NCBI GenBank assembly: GCA_032251435.1
Contig: JAVVEH010000015.1
Coordinates: 28,022 to 92,021 of the forward strand
DNA from: JAVVEH01 sp032251435
Lineage (GTDB): Bacteria > Verrucomicrobiota > Lentisphaeria > Oligosphaerales > MVZH01
Reading direction: 5' to 3'
DNA: 64,000 nt
Within the stretch, counting starts at the first letter, position 1. Each line of letters starts with the position of its first letter. Below are positions 26,376 through 34,939 of this stretch, piece by piece. The translations under genes were made by a program, and so were the position numbers. Under the pieces are notes generated by a model. That model did not search any database and was not told the origin of the DNA. It saw only the letters and a program-made list of their open reading frames with translations.

Positions 26376-26996
26376 TTATGTTACAACCGTTTCTGATTCC
26401 GCCGCCGGCTGCGGTTCCCAGCCATTGAAGGCATTCATCGCCGCGGTGACCCCGCGGCGTAAGCTGAATAGAACCGCATCGGCCGCAGCGTCTAGAACCC
26501 TCTCGACAAGAGGCTGTTCTTCCGCTGTCCAGGCCGACAGCACGTGATCCACCACGTTATACTTCTCGGTTGACCCGATCCCCACCCGCAGCCGGGGAAA
26601 ATCGGAGCGTCCGAGCGCGTGGATGATGGATTCCACACCTTTTTGTCCACCACTTCCGCCGCCGGCGCGCAGGCGCAACCGACCCAGTGGCAAGTCTAAA
26701 CAATCATACACAACCAGAATCTCCGCGGGCGTGAGTTCCCGCACATTGGCAATCCGGCTCACCGCGTCGCCACTCCGGTTCATAAACGTTGTCGGCTGAG
26801 CGGTGAAAAAACGCCGCCCGCCATAAGCGGCCCGGCATAACACGCAGTTAAAGCGCTCTTCACGGACCACCCGGCCGCCCATCCGCGACAGCACCCGGTC
26901 AACCACCATGAAGCCGGCGTTATGCCGGGTTCCGGTGTAGGTGTCCCCCGGATTGCCCAAGCCGACAATTAATTTTGGGAACACCAAATCTTTCAT
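26376..26996 (-). CDS. pth: peptidyl-tRNA hydrolase
   Basis: Releases tRNA from peptidyl-tRNAs that drop off ribosomes. The family motifs are all present: LIVGLGNPGDTYTGTRHNAG with the catalytic histidine, TFMNRSGDAVS with the substrate-binding Asn, and VVYDCLDLPLGRLRLRAGG with the catalytic Asp region. SGGQKGVESIIHALG follows, and FPRLRVGIG completes the set. 206 residues, slightly longer than the usual ~195. It follows the L25 gene by 26 bases; the L25-pth pairing is common in bacteria. Confidence 0.97.
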   Translation of the reverse strand: MKDLVFPKLIVGLGNPGDTYTGTRHNAGFMVVDRVLSRMGGRVVREERFNCVLCRAAYGGRRFFTAQPTTFMNRSGDAVSRIANVRELTPAEILVVYDCLDLPLGRLRLRAGGGSGGQKGVESIIHALGRSDFPRLRVGIGSTEKYNVVDHVLSAWTAEEQPLVERVLDAAADAVLFSLRRGVTAAMNAFNGWEPQPAAESETVVT

Positions 26997-27022
26997 AACA
27001 TGTGAAAGCGGTGGGGTTTAAA

Positions 27023-27658
27023 TTATTCAGCGGCGGCTTCTTCCGCGACATCCTTAACGTCGCCCGCGCCGGCTTCCGCATCCTCATCTTCGGCGGCGGC
27101 TTCGATTTTCGGCAGGTGCAGGCTGAAAATAATCTGGTCCGTGTCGCCGACGATGTCCACCCCGTCGGGCAGTGCCAGACCGCTACAGGTGATCACATCG
27201 CCAATCTCCATTTGGTCCAATTCAACGATCACGCTTTCCGGCAGTTTATTCGCCGCCCCGCGGACTTCCACGGAGTAAAGAATCTGATCCAAAACACCGC
27301 CGTGAGCCGCGCCGGCGGGCGTGCCATGGGGAACGACATCCACCATGGTTGAAATCACCTCATTGGCTTTGACTTCCAGGAAGTCGACATGCACCAGCCG
27401 GGCTTTCAACGTGTTCATCTGGTAATCTTTAATGACCGCGGTTTTGGCTGTCTTCTTCCCTTCAACCTCGAGCTTGACCAGTCCCGTGTGATGCAAAACC
27501 GGGATGATTTCCGTTTCCGCCACACTTAAATTGACCGCGGCTTTGCCATGGCCGTAGATGACCGCTGGGACTTTGCCTTCGGCGCGCAGCCGGCGGCCGG
27601 CGCCTTTCCCTGTCTCCGCCCGTTCCACAACTTTGATCACGGTTTCTGATGCGCTCAT
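27023..27658 (-). CDS. rplY: 50S ribosomal protein L25 (Ctc/TL5 two-domain form)
   Basis: Binds 5S rRNA. The N-terminal L25 domain (GKGAGRRLRAEGKVPAVIYG) is followed by the TL5-type beta domain (VVPHGTPAGAAHGGVLDQIL) and a very acidic C-terminal tail (AAEDEDAEAGAGDVKDVAEE). At 211 residues it is the long Ctc form rather than the short E. coli L25. It lies between prs and pth, a common gene order. Confidence 0.96.
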   Translation of the reverse strand: MSASETVIKVVERAETGKGAGRRLRAEGKVPAVIYGHGKAAVNLSVAETEIIPVLHHTGLVKLEVEGKKTAKTAVIKDYQMNTLKARLVHVDFLEVKANEVISTMVDVVPHGTPAGAAHGGVLDQILYSVEVRGAANKLPESVIVELDQMEIGDVITCSGLALPDGVDIVGDTDQIIFSLHLPKIEAAAEDEDAEAGAGDVKDVAEEAAAE

Positions 27659-27758
27659 TGATTATCCTTTCGGGGCGGGAAAGCCGCCACTTGTCTTAGC
27701 TGTTTTGATACGATTAAATAGCGTGATTATTGTTTATTTAAGAACAGAATAAGCTGGC

Positions 27759-28694
27759 TCAGTCTAAACGGAACAGCGATGAGATTGAGCGTTCCTCATT
27801 GATCCTGAGAATGGCCTCGGCGATGAGGGGGGCGACACTCAAAATCTTCACTTTCCCGGCACTGCGCACGGTGTCGCAACAGGGCACGGTGTTGGTGGTG
27901 ACCAGCTGGGTGATCGGGCTGTTTTCCAAGCGCCGACACGACACCTCGTCGAGAAGGCAGTGCGTCACGGCCGAAAAAACCCGTTTCGCGCCGCTTTCAA
28001 TCAACTTTTCAGCGGCGGCGATCAACGTGCCCGCAGTGGTGGTCAAATCATCCACCAGCACGCAGTCCTTGCCCGCGACATCACCCACGACATGCGACGC
28101 TGTCACCTTGCGGGCGTCTGTCCGCTGTTTGGCCACAATGGCCAGACTCGTGCCGAGCATGCTGGAGTAGGAGTGGGCCATTTTCACCCCGCCGGAATCC
28201 GGGGCGACAACGACGGCGTCTTTATTTAACGCCCGCCGCAGATATTTGACTAAAATCGGGGCGGCGTACAGATGATCCACCGGAATGTCAAAAAAACCTT
28301 GAATTTGCTGAGCGTGAAGATCCATGGTCAATATCCGGTCGGCACCGGCGGTTGTCAATAAATTGGCGACCAGTTTCGCGGTGATGGGCACCCGGGGCTG
28401 ATCCTTGCGGTCTTGACGGGCGTACCCGAAAAAGGGCAGAACAGCGGTGATGCGGCGGGCGGAGGCCCGGCGGGCCGCATCGAGCATAATCAGCAACTCC
28501 ATTAAATTTTCGTTCGGCGGGGCGCATGTGGGTTGGATGATAAACACATCGCGGCCGCGAATGTTTTGAATGAACTTCACAAACACTTCGCCGTCAGGAA
28601 AACGCTCCACGCGAACATCGCCCAGCTCCACTTCAAGCGTGCTGGCGACATCCTCCGCGAACGCCGGATTTGCTGTACCAGAAAAAATAAACAC
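27759..28694 (-). CDS. prs: ribose-phosphate pyrophosphokinase (PRPP synthetase)
   Basis: Makes phosphoribosyl pyrophosphate from ribose 5-phosphate and ATP for nucleotide, His and Trp synthesis. Signatures are FIFSGTANPAFAEDVAS, RFPDGEVFVKF, FGYARQDRKDQPRVP (ATP flexible region), TMDLHAQQIQGFFDIPVDHL and VLVDDLTTTAGTL (the PRPP loop). The frame is open to 28769. The extra 25 residues are unlike the family, and a GTG at 28694 with AAAGG nine bases before gives the normal 311 residues. It heads the translation-gene run. Confidence 0.96.
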   Translation of the reverse strand: MFIFSGTANPAFAEDVASTLEVELGDVRVERFPDGEVFVKFIQNIRGRDVFIIQPTCAPPNENLMELLIMLDAARRASARRITAVLPFFGYARQDRKDQPRVPITAKLVANLLTTAGADRILTMDLHAQQIQGFFDIPVDHLYAAPILVKYLRRALNKDAVVVAPDSGGVKMAHSYSSMLGTSLAIVAKQRTDARKVTASHVVGDVAGKDCVLVDDLTTTAGTLIAAAEKLIESGAKRVFSAVTHCLLDEVSCRRLENSPITQLVTTNTVPCCDTVRSAGKVKILSVAPLIAEAILRINEERSISSLFRLD

Positions 28695-28855
28695 TGTCTC
28701 GAACCTTTCACGATCACATGGAAACGGGGCGCTCCCGCCGCCATGCGACAGCACAGATTGTAAACACAAAGCCCGTAATTTAGCTTGCGGAGACAGGTTT
28801 GTCCACTGACTGTGTGAAGGTTATGAAAAAAATTACCACGATCCCATAGTTCGCG

Positions 28856-28871
28856 AAAATCGTACGATTTT
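28856..28871. promoter_or_regulatory. perfect 16-bp palindrome, candidate operator
   Basis: AAAATCGTACGATTTT is an exact dyad with no loop, lying 160 bases upstream of prs and 210 upstream of nrdJ. It suits a dimeric DNA-binding protein. The regulator is unknown. Confidence 0.45.
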
Positions 28872-28890
28872 GAACTTTAAACGCTGGAGG

Positions 28891-29010
28891 ATGCGGAAGA
28901 TCTCTAGAATCCATGGTTGTGTCTTTTTGTGGCTATCTGTTCTTGCCCTCATCATCCCCGTTTCCGCATCGAAAATAAAGTTTGCCAAAATGATACTTTT
29001 TAAGTTGTAA
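28891..29010 (+). CDS. 39-residue signal-peptide-like frame, possible gene remnant
   Basis: ATG at 28891 opens a short frame with a basic start (MRKISR), a hydrophobic core (CVFLWLSVLALIIP) and an Ala-x-Ala-like exit (PVSAS), then ends after ten more residues. GGAGG touches the ATG with no spacer, so initiation would be poor. It looks like the surviving 5' end of a secreted-protein gene, or chance. Nothing further can be said of function. Confidence 0.3.
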   Translation: MRKISRIHGCVFLWLSVLALIIPVSASKIKFAKMILFKL

Positions 29011-29014
29011 AATA

Positions 29015-29061
29015 TGTCTGTATATAGTATTTTCTTTTCGCCACACTACTGTATATTGTGT
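29015..29061 (+). promoter_or_regulatory. tandem NrdR-like boxes upstream of the ribonucleotide reductase
   Basis: Box 1 (29015-29030, TGTCTGTATATAGTAT) and box 2 (29046-29061, CTACTGTATATTGTGT) match the NrdR consensus ACACWATATATWGTGT at about 11 and 13 of 16 positions. Their spacing is exactly 31 bp, three helical turns, as in known NrdR operators. Box 1 overlaps a possible -10 (TATATA). Box 2 ends 19 bases before the nrdJ ATG. NrdR would repress when dATP/ATP is high. Confidence 0.75.
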
Positions 29062-29080
29062 TTTCACATGGAGAATTTTG

Positions 29081-31315
29081 ATGAGTGTCAAGAATTTGCA
29101 AGATTATATTTTCACGAGCAAGTACAGTCGCTTTTTACCCGGCAAACGCCGTCGGGAGACCTATGAAGAGGCGGTTGACCGGGTGGTTGACATGCATCGG
29201 CGGTATTTCGTCAGCCGGGGGAATGAGATTTCGGATTTACTGGCGGAGATCCGTGACTTGATGTTGGCCAAGCGCGTGTTGGGAAGTCAGCGGGCGCTTC
29301 AATTTGGCGGGGCGCCTATTTTGGAAAAGCACGCCCGTATTTACAATTGCACCACGTCGTATTGCGACCGGCCGCGTTTTTTCCAGGAAGCCCTGTGGTT
29401 GCTGCTGTGCGGGTGCGGGGTGGGTTTTTCTGTGCAATTTCATCATGTGGGCAAGCTGCCGGCGCTTCGCCGTCCCCAAAAAGGGGAGGTGATTCACGCG
29501 GTGGCTGACAGCATTGAAGGGTGGGCGGACGCGTTGGGCGCGCTGCTGTCCGGTTATTTTGAGACTGATCAGCCGTTCCCGGACTATTTTGGCCACGTGA
29601 CGCGGTTTGATTACTCCGCCATTCGTCCGAAAGGCGCGCCGATTACTGGCGGGGTGGGCAAAGCTCCCGGCCCAGAGCCCTTGAAGCGCAGTTTAGAGCT
29701 TATCCGGGTGATTTGTGACCGGGTGACGGCGGCCGGGCGGGGGCGACTGGAGACCATCGACGCATACGATATTCTGATGCACGCGTCAGACGCGGTGTTG
29801 TCCGGCGGTGTCCGCCGCAGCGCCACTATTTGCATGTTTTCACCCGACGATGAGGCGATGGCGACAGCGAAAACGGGGAACTGGTTCACGGAAAACCCGC
29901 AACGGGCCCGGTCAAACAACTCGGCCATGTTGATCCGGGGAGAGACCACCTGGGAGAAATTTTCAGCGTTGATGACTTCTGTCCGCGAATACGGAGAACC
30001 AGGTTTTGTCTGGGCCGATAATCGGGAAATCACCTTCAATCCCTGTGCCGAAATTGGTTTGTATCCGCAGATTGACGGGGAGAGCGGCTGGGCGTTTTGT
30101 AATTTGTCCGAGATCAATATCGGGGCGGTGGACAGTGAGGCGGCGTTCGCGGAAGCCGCCCGGGGCGCCGCGATTATCGGCACCTTGCAGGCCGCTTACA
30201 CGGATTTCGCGTATCTGGGGGAAGTCAGCTCCCGCATCGCTCACCGGGAATCCTTGCTGGGTGTTTCCATGACCGGGATGATGGAACATCCGGATATCGC
30301 GTTCAACGCTGACTTGCAAAAACGCATGGCCGACGTTGTGTTAAGGACAAACGCCGAGGTGGCCGCCCGCCTGGGGCTGCCCCCGGCCGCGCGGACAACC
30401 TGTGTGAAGCCTTCCGGAACCAGTAGTTGCCTGCTGGGAGTGAGCAGCGGCATCCATCCCCATCACGCCCGCCGCTATTTCCGCCGCGCCCAAGCCAATG
30501 AGGATGAGGCGATCGTGACGTATTTCCGCGACTTGAACCCACTCGCTGTGGAGAAAAGCGTGTGGAACCCCAATGGCACGGATGTGGTGATCACCTTTTG
30601 CGTGGAGGCGTCCCGGGACGCCCGCGTCAAACGCGATCTGTCGGCGTTGGATTTGCTCGAATATGTGAAGTTGACCAAGGCCAACTGGATCGACGCCGGG
30701 CGCCGGGATGAGGCCTGCGCCCAACCTTGGCTCAGCCATAATGTGTCCAACACGATCACGGTCAAAGACGATGAGTGGGATGAGGCGGCCCGGTATATTT
30801 TTGATAACCGGAATTATTTCGCCGGTGTGTCATTGTTGCCGGACGGCGGGGATTTGGATTATCCGCAAGCGCCTTTCGCGGAAGTCTGGGACGCGCGGGA
30901 AATTGTCGATCATTACGGTGTGGGGGCTATCATGTCTTCCGGACTGATTGTCGATGGCTTGCATGTGTTTGATGATAACTTGTGGGTGGCTTGCGACGCC
31001 GCCTTGGGACGGGGAGACAGTTTGGACTTTCCCGGCGTGGAGCGCATGCCCAAACGGGTGCGTGAAGGCGTGGAACGGTTGCTCGCGGAGCGCGCGGACT
31101 GGGTCCGCCGCGCTGAAAAATTCGCTGTCAATTACTTTGACGGAGATGTGTTGAAAATGACGCGCTGCTTGAAGCGGGTGCATAACTGTAAGCTATGGGA
31201 AGATCTCAGGCGGGAATACACGCGGGTGGACTATTCGTTGGTCATTGAGGACGAGGACAATACCAAATTGCAGGACGCTGTCGCCTGCGTCGGCGGAGCC
31301 TGCGAGATTATTTGA
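29081..31315 (+). CDS. nrdJ: adenosylcobalamin-dependent ribonucleoside-triphosphate reductase (class II)
   Basis: Reduces ribonucleotides to deoxyribonucleotides using a B12-derived thiyl radical, without oxygen or a second subunit. It is 744 residues and resembles the monomeric Lactobacillus leichmannii-type enzyme: RVLGSQRALQFGG, NCTTSYCDRPRFF, GCGVGFSVQFHHV, LSGGVRRSATI, active-site NPCAEIGLY and WAFCNLSEIN, VKPSGTSSCLLGVSSG. A C-terminal cysteine pair (CVGGACEII) probably carries the external reductant role. GGAG seven bases before ATG 29081 sets the start. Tandem NrdR-like boxes precede it. It implies B12 use or synthesis and tolerance of anaerobic growth. Confidence 0.95.
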   Translation: MSVKNLQDYIFTSKYSRFLPGKRRRETYEEAVDRVVDMHRRYFVSRGNEISDLLAEIRDLMLAKRVLGSQRALQFGGAPILEKHARIYNCTTSYCDRPRFFQEALWLLLCGCGVGFSVQFHHVGKLPALRRPQKGEVIHAVADSIEGWADALGALLSGYFETDQPFPDYFGHVTRFDYSAIRPKGAPITGGVGKAPGPEPLKRSLELIRVICDRVTAAGRGRLETIDAYDILMHASDAVLSGGVRRSATICMFSPDDEAMATAKTGNWFTENPQRARSNNSAMLIRGETTWEKFSALMTSVREYGEPGFVWADNREITFNPCAEIGLYPQIDGESGWAFCNLSEINIGAVDSEAAFAEAARGAAIIGTLQAAYTDFAYLGEVSSRIAHRESLLGVSMTGMMEHPDIAFNADLQKRMADVVLRTNAEVAARLGLPPAARTTCVKPSGTSSCLLGVSSGIHPHHARRYFRRAQANEDEAIVTYFRDLNPLAVEKSVWNPNGTDVVITFCVEASRDARVKRDLSALDLLEYVKLTKANWIDAGRRDEACAQPWLSHNVSNTITVKDDEWDEAARYIFDNRNYFAGVSLLPDGGDLDYPQAPFAEVWDAREIVDHYGVGAIMSSGLIVDGLHVFDDNLWVACDAALGRGDSLDFPGVERMPKRVREGVERLLAERADWVRRAEKFAVNYFDGDVLKMTRCLKRVHNCKLWEDLRREYTRVDYSLVIEDEDNTKLQDAVACVGGACEII

Positions 31316-32024
31316 CCGCATTGACACCCGGGTGTTTACCCAGACCCGGTTTTTCAACAACACGGATCTTCCGCAGAATGTGGGCCTGAGCTGTCTCGCG
31401 TCCATCCACTATCCCCCGGCCCGATCCTACTCGCATGTTCCGCTGGAGACATGCGATGTCGTCTTGCCGGCTGGTGGCATGTGGATCGACGGCATGGACT
31501 ACAGTCGGCTGGCGCCACGCCCCGGAGATCATCGGGACAACCTTGCCTGGGATGACGGACCCTTTCACATCACCCAGCACAGCGGGGATAGCATCGACGC
31601 GTTTTACGCCAATGCCCAAGTCGAGAAAGCCTGGGATGACAACGATGCGGATACCCATGGCCGCTGGACCAATCTGACGATCAAACCTCTATTCGTCGCG
31701 CCCAAGGCGACGCTCACCCAGTACGGCATGATCGTGAATGGGGCGGACTCTGAAGTCGAAGCTGTCCTGGCGAACTGGGACAGCGAGAAGCAATCCCTGC
31801 CGAAACGCTTTGCCGAAGCGGACAGCGCCGCGGATCAGCTTTCGAGCAATCCGGCGGGCGAGACTTACCGGTTCAGCCAGGAACGGATGGCCGCCACCCT
31901 CGAGATACAGTTGCCATCCGGGAACACAGGCGGCAGGCTGGTGGTTCAATCCTTTAAATCGACCCGGCTGATCCAGAAATCCCGAAAAAACGGTTATTTG
32001 AAAAAGCCATTTCGCAGTAGATGA
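31316..32024 (+). pseudogene. 5'-truncated gene remnant fused to the nrdJ end
   Basis: A 235-residue open stretch directly after the nrdJ stop, in another frame and without a proper start or ribosome site. It reads like real protein (TQTRFFNNTDLPQNVGLSCL, then PLETCDVVLPAGGMWIDG, then DDGPFHITQHSGDSIDAFY), with a hydrophilic C-terminal part. The frame extends back only into nrdJ. It is most simply the 3' part of a gene whose 5' end was deleted, perhaps a glycan-related protein given the neighbours. No family was recognised. A GTG at 31332 could give a short product. Confidence 0.55.
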
Positions 32025-32083
32025 AAGACCACTGCCCTTGCCATTCAAAAAGATTGCCGTGACACCCCTGGGTGGGGCCTTTT

Positions 32084-34843
32084 TCATCTTGATGGGAATG
32101 TGAAACGGTAATTTCCGGAGCCAGTCTGGAAGACGGTGGCCCCGTTTTCAGTGCCTGACAGAGTCACCCCTTCGGCATCGCCGGCCGGGAAGCCGCTTTC
32201 GGTGATGTTCCCGGCGTCTTCCGCCGGAATATAGACCGTGGCGGCGCAGTTCGCCGGAACACTGAGACTCAATGCCGCCTCCGTCCCGTTTTGCCGCCAT
32301 TCGGAGACAACCCTGCCCCGCGGTGTCTGGATCGACGCCTTCACCCAGGGAAGATCCTTGGGCAGGTAGGGTTTGAAGATGATGTGTTCGAAGCCTGGGG
32401 CTGACGGGTCGGGGCGGATGCCGGCCAGCCCCCAGTAGAACCATTCGTCGATCGCCGCGCCTAGAGGCGCGTGATTGAGCGATCCTCCCTCGCCATCCCA
32501 GCGTTCGCAACTGGTGGTGCGGTTCAACCGCAGCATATATCCCCAGCTCGGATAGTCCGTCGCCGTCGCCCGTTCCCAGACCAAATCGTCGCGCCCGCTC
32601 ATCGAGAGCGCTTCAATGGCGAACTTGGTGCCGATGTAGCCTGTTGTCAAACGACGTTGGGTCTGTCCGACAGCGCGGGTGAAATACGCCTCGACCCGCT
32701 GGCGGTGTTCCTCCGGCACCAGCCCGAAGACCAGCGCCCAAGCTTGGGCGCTTTGCACACCGGAATCGTAGAAACCGACCGCTGAATTGTAAAACCGCTG
32801 ATTAAAGGCGGTTTTGATGTCCTCAGCCAGCGCGTGGTACGTGTCGGCGTCTTCGTCCCGACCCAGCACTGTGGCAATCTCCACCATCGTCGCCACATCA
32901 AGGTAGTAGAACGCCGTGGCGATAGAGAGAGGCAGGTTGGAACGACTGACGGAACCATCCGCGGTGGCCAGATGATCTCCCCACTGCGAGATTTGCAGAT
33001 GGCCGCGGTCTTCGGGGGCGACTAGCCGTGTTCTGGGCATGGTGACTGATTGCATGCGTTCAACCAAATCGGCGGATGCGCACGTGGTGATTTCCCGGGT
33101 TCCGTTCTCCCGTAGAAATGCCAGGTATCGCCGCAGGGACGGGTAACAGTCCTCAAGGATCCGGCGGTCACCGCAGTGCGTGTACTGCCACCAGGGGATC
33201 AAGATAAAGGCGGAACTCCACGGCAAGTCTTCATGCGCCGCGGCTTGGGGAGTGATCATGCCCACCATCCCCTTTTCGTCCTGCTGGTCACAGAAATCCT
33301 GAATCCACTTGTGATAGACGCGGGGCATCCAGAGATTGTACAGGGCTTCCCGCGCTGTCGCCCAGGCGTCGGCGCCCCATCCCTGGCGCTCCGGACGCTG
33401 GGTGTCATCGGTCGGCACCCCCATTTGAACATTACAGAGCTGGGACTGAAGCGTGCATCGATGAATGGTGTTAATCAGCGCATGACCACAGTCAAACTGA
33501 CCGGTTTGGGCAACGGCGGTGCGGACAAAACAGCCGGTCACCGAATCCAGATCCGGCGTCCCCGGATAACCGGTCACCTCGACAAACTGGAATCCGTGGA
33601 AAGTGAACCGCGGTTCAAAGGTTTCCCCGCCACCGCCTTTGAGGATGTAGTGGTCTTCCTGGCGGGCCGCGTTGTTACTGGAGGCGTTCAGGGCGCCATT
33701 CTCATATTGAGCTTCTCCAAAACGCATTCTGACGACATCTCCCGCCGCCCCGTTGGTGATTTTCAGCCGAATCCAGCCGGTGATATTTTTGCCCAGATCA
33801 AACACATAAACCCCGGGCTCAGGTTCCGCGACGGAGACGGGGCGGATGGTTTCGACGATGCGCTCCTGTTCATGAGCGACTGGCAGAAGCTTGCCGCCGG
33901 GAGGTGTCATCAGACTGACTGCCCGCCAGCGCGAGTCATCAAATCCGGGTTGATCCCAGCCGGATTGCTCCAATCGGGCATCCACATGTTCCCCGTCAAA
34001 AAGACAGTTGAACGTAATCGGTGACCAGTCCGCCCGCCAGTTGCCGTCACTGACGATGTGGCGGACGGAGCCGTCAGCCAGTTCAATCTCCACCTGCGCG
34101 ATCGCCCGGGGAGAGCCAAACCACTGCATCTGCCAGCCCCAGTATTTTTTCTGGCCGTTAAACCAGCCATTTCCAAGGATCAAGCCGAGGGCGTTCGCTC
34201 CCCGCTGGAGGCGTTCGGTGATATCATAGGTGCTGTAAAAGGCTCGTTTGCGGAAATCCGTCCGCGGCGTGGCCAGCACATCATCACCCACCTTTTCGCC
34301 ATTCAGGCGTAGTTCAAACAGCCCCAAGCCGCAAACAAAGGCGCGGGCGCGCTTGACGGGCTGTTCGAGGACAAATTCCCGGCGCAGCAGCGGCGCGCGG
34401 TGTTCCGGTTCAAAGGCCGCCAATTCTGGCGGGACCCGCTTAAGTTGATGCGCGTCGGGGTCGGCGGCCGGTTCCCCGGGATTCCCCATGCCGATCCATT
34501 CGCCCCGCCAGTCGGACTGGTTGAACAGTCCCGTGCCGAAATAGCCGGGGGCTGAGAAGCCGGTTGTGTCCCCGCTTTCATCCCAAATCCGAACCGCCCA
34601 GTAGCAATCCATGCCGCCGCGGAGTTCGCGGCCGCCATAGGTGATATTGACTGACCGCGCCGACTCGACTTTGCCGCTGTCCCAGAGATCCGCCTGGCCT
34701 GGTTTAAGCAACGCTTTCTGTGTCGCCACCAAGAGTTGGTAAGCGCTTTGTTCGCGGCCGCGTCCAGTCAGGGGAACCTCCCACGAGAAGCGGGGTTTCT
34801 GAGTACCTATCGCCAGCGGCGCTTGAGCGTATTCAACCAGCAT
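32084..34843 (-). CDS. alpha-L-rhamnosidase, glycoside hydrolase family 78
   Basis: Releases terminal alpha-L-rhamnose from glycans or glycosides. Family order is visible: an N-terminal Fn3-like domain (PRFSWEVPL, SAYQLLVATQKALL), beta-sandwich domains (RRAFVCGLGLFELRLNGEKVG-type region near residue 175, GNGWFNGQKKYWGWQ), and an (alpha/alpha)6 catalytic barrel. The barrel has GVPTDDTQRPERQGWGADAW (general-acid region) and ENGTREI/SQWGDHLATADG, and SFNHAPLGA-type SLNHAPLGAAIDEWFYW lies near the end. A C-terminal beta domain closes it. ATG 34843 has an AGGA site eight bases before it; 34852 is the alternative. No signal peptide is seen, so it may act in the cytoplasm. Last gene of the five-gene operon. 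Confidence 0.93.
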   Translation of the reverse strand: MLVEYAQAPLAIGTQKPRFSWEVPLTGRGREQSAYQLLVATQKALLKPGQADLWDSGKVESARSVNITYGGRELRGGMDCYWAVRIWDESGDTTGFSAPGYFGTGLFNQSDWRGEWIGMGNPGEPAADPDAHQLKRVPPELAAFEPEHRAPLLRREFVLEQPVKRARAFVCGLGLFELRLNGEKVGDDVLATPRTDFRKRAFYSTYDITERLQRGANALGLILGNGWFNGQKKYWGWQMQWFGSPRAIAQVEIELADGSVRHIVSDGNWRADWSPITFNCLFDGEHVDARLEQSGWDQPGFDDSRWRAVSLMTPPGGKLLPVAHEQERIVETIRPVSVAEPEPGVYVFDLGKNITGWIRLKITNGAAGDVVRMRFGEAQYENGALNASSNNAARQEDHYILKGGGGETFEPRFTFHGFQFVEVTGYPGTPDLDSVTGCFVRTAVAQTGQFDCGHALINTIHRCTLQSQLCNVQMGVPTDDTQRPERQGWGADAWATAREALYNLWMPRVYHKWIQDFCDQQDEKGMVGMITPQAAAHEDLPWSSAFILIPWWQYTHCGDRRILEDCYPSLRRYLAFLRENGTREITTCASADLVERMQSVTMPRTRLVAPEDRGHLQISQWGDHLATADGSVSRSNLPLSIATAFYYLDVATMVEIATVLGRDEDADTYHALAEDIKTAFNQRFYNSAVGFYDSGVQSAQAWALVFGLVPEEHRQRVEAYFTRAVGQTQRRLTTGYIGTKFAIEALSMSGRDDLVWERATATDYPSWGYMLRLNRTTSCERWDGEGGSLNHAPLGAAIDEWFYWGLAGIRPDPSAPGFEHIIFKPYLPKDLPWVKASIQTPRGRVVSEWRQNGTEAALSLSVPANCAATVYIPAEDAGNITESGFPAGDAEGVTLSGTENGATVFQTGSGNYRFTFPSR

Positions 34844-34939
34844 CGCACACATCCTGTTCTTCGTTTTTATAGAGTACCGTTTTTTTTGATGGCGGCGTCT
34901 GGGACGGTCTCCCTCTTTGGCGACCGCTTTTGGAAAAGT

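Larger units (their letters stand above)
28695..29080. other. divergent intergenic region between prs and nrdJ
   Basis: About 385 AT-rich bases. It contains a perfect 16-bp palindrome (28856-28871), a 39-codon signal-peptide-like frame (28891-29010) and two NrdR-like boxes in the nrdJ promoter (29015-29061). Confidence 0.7.
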
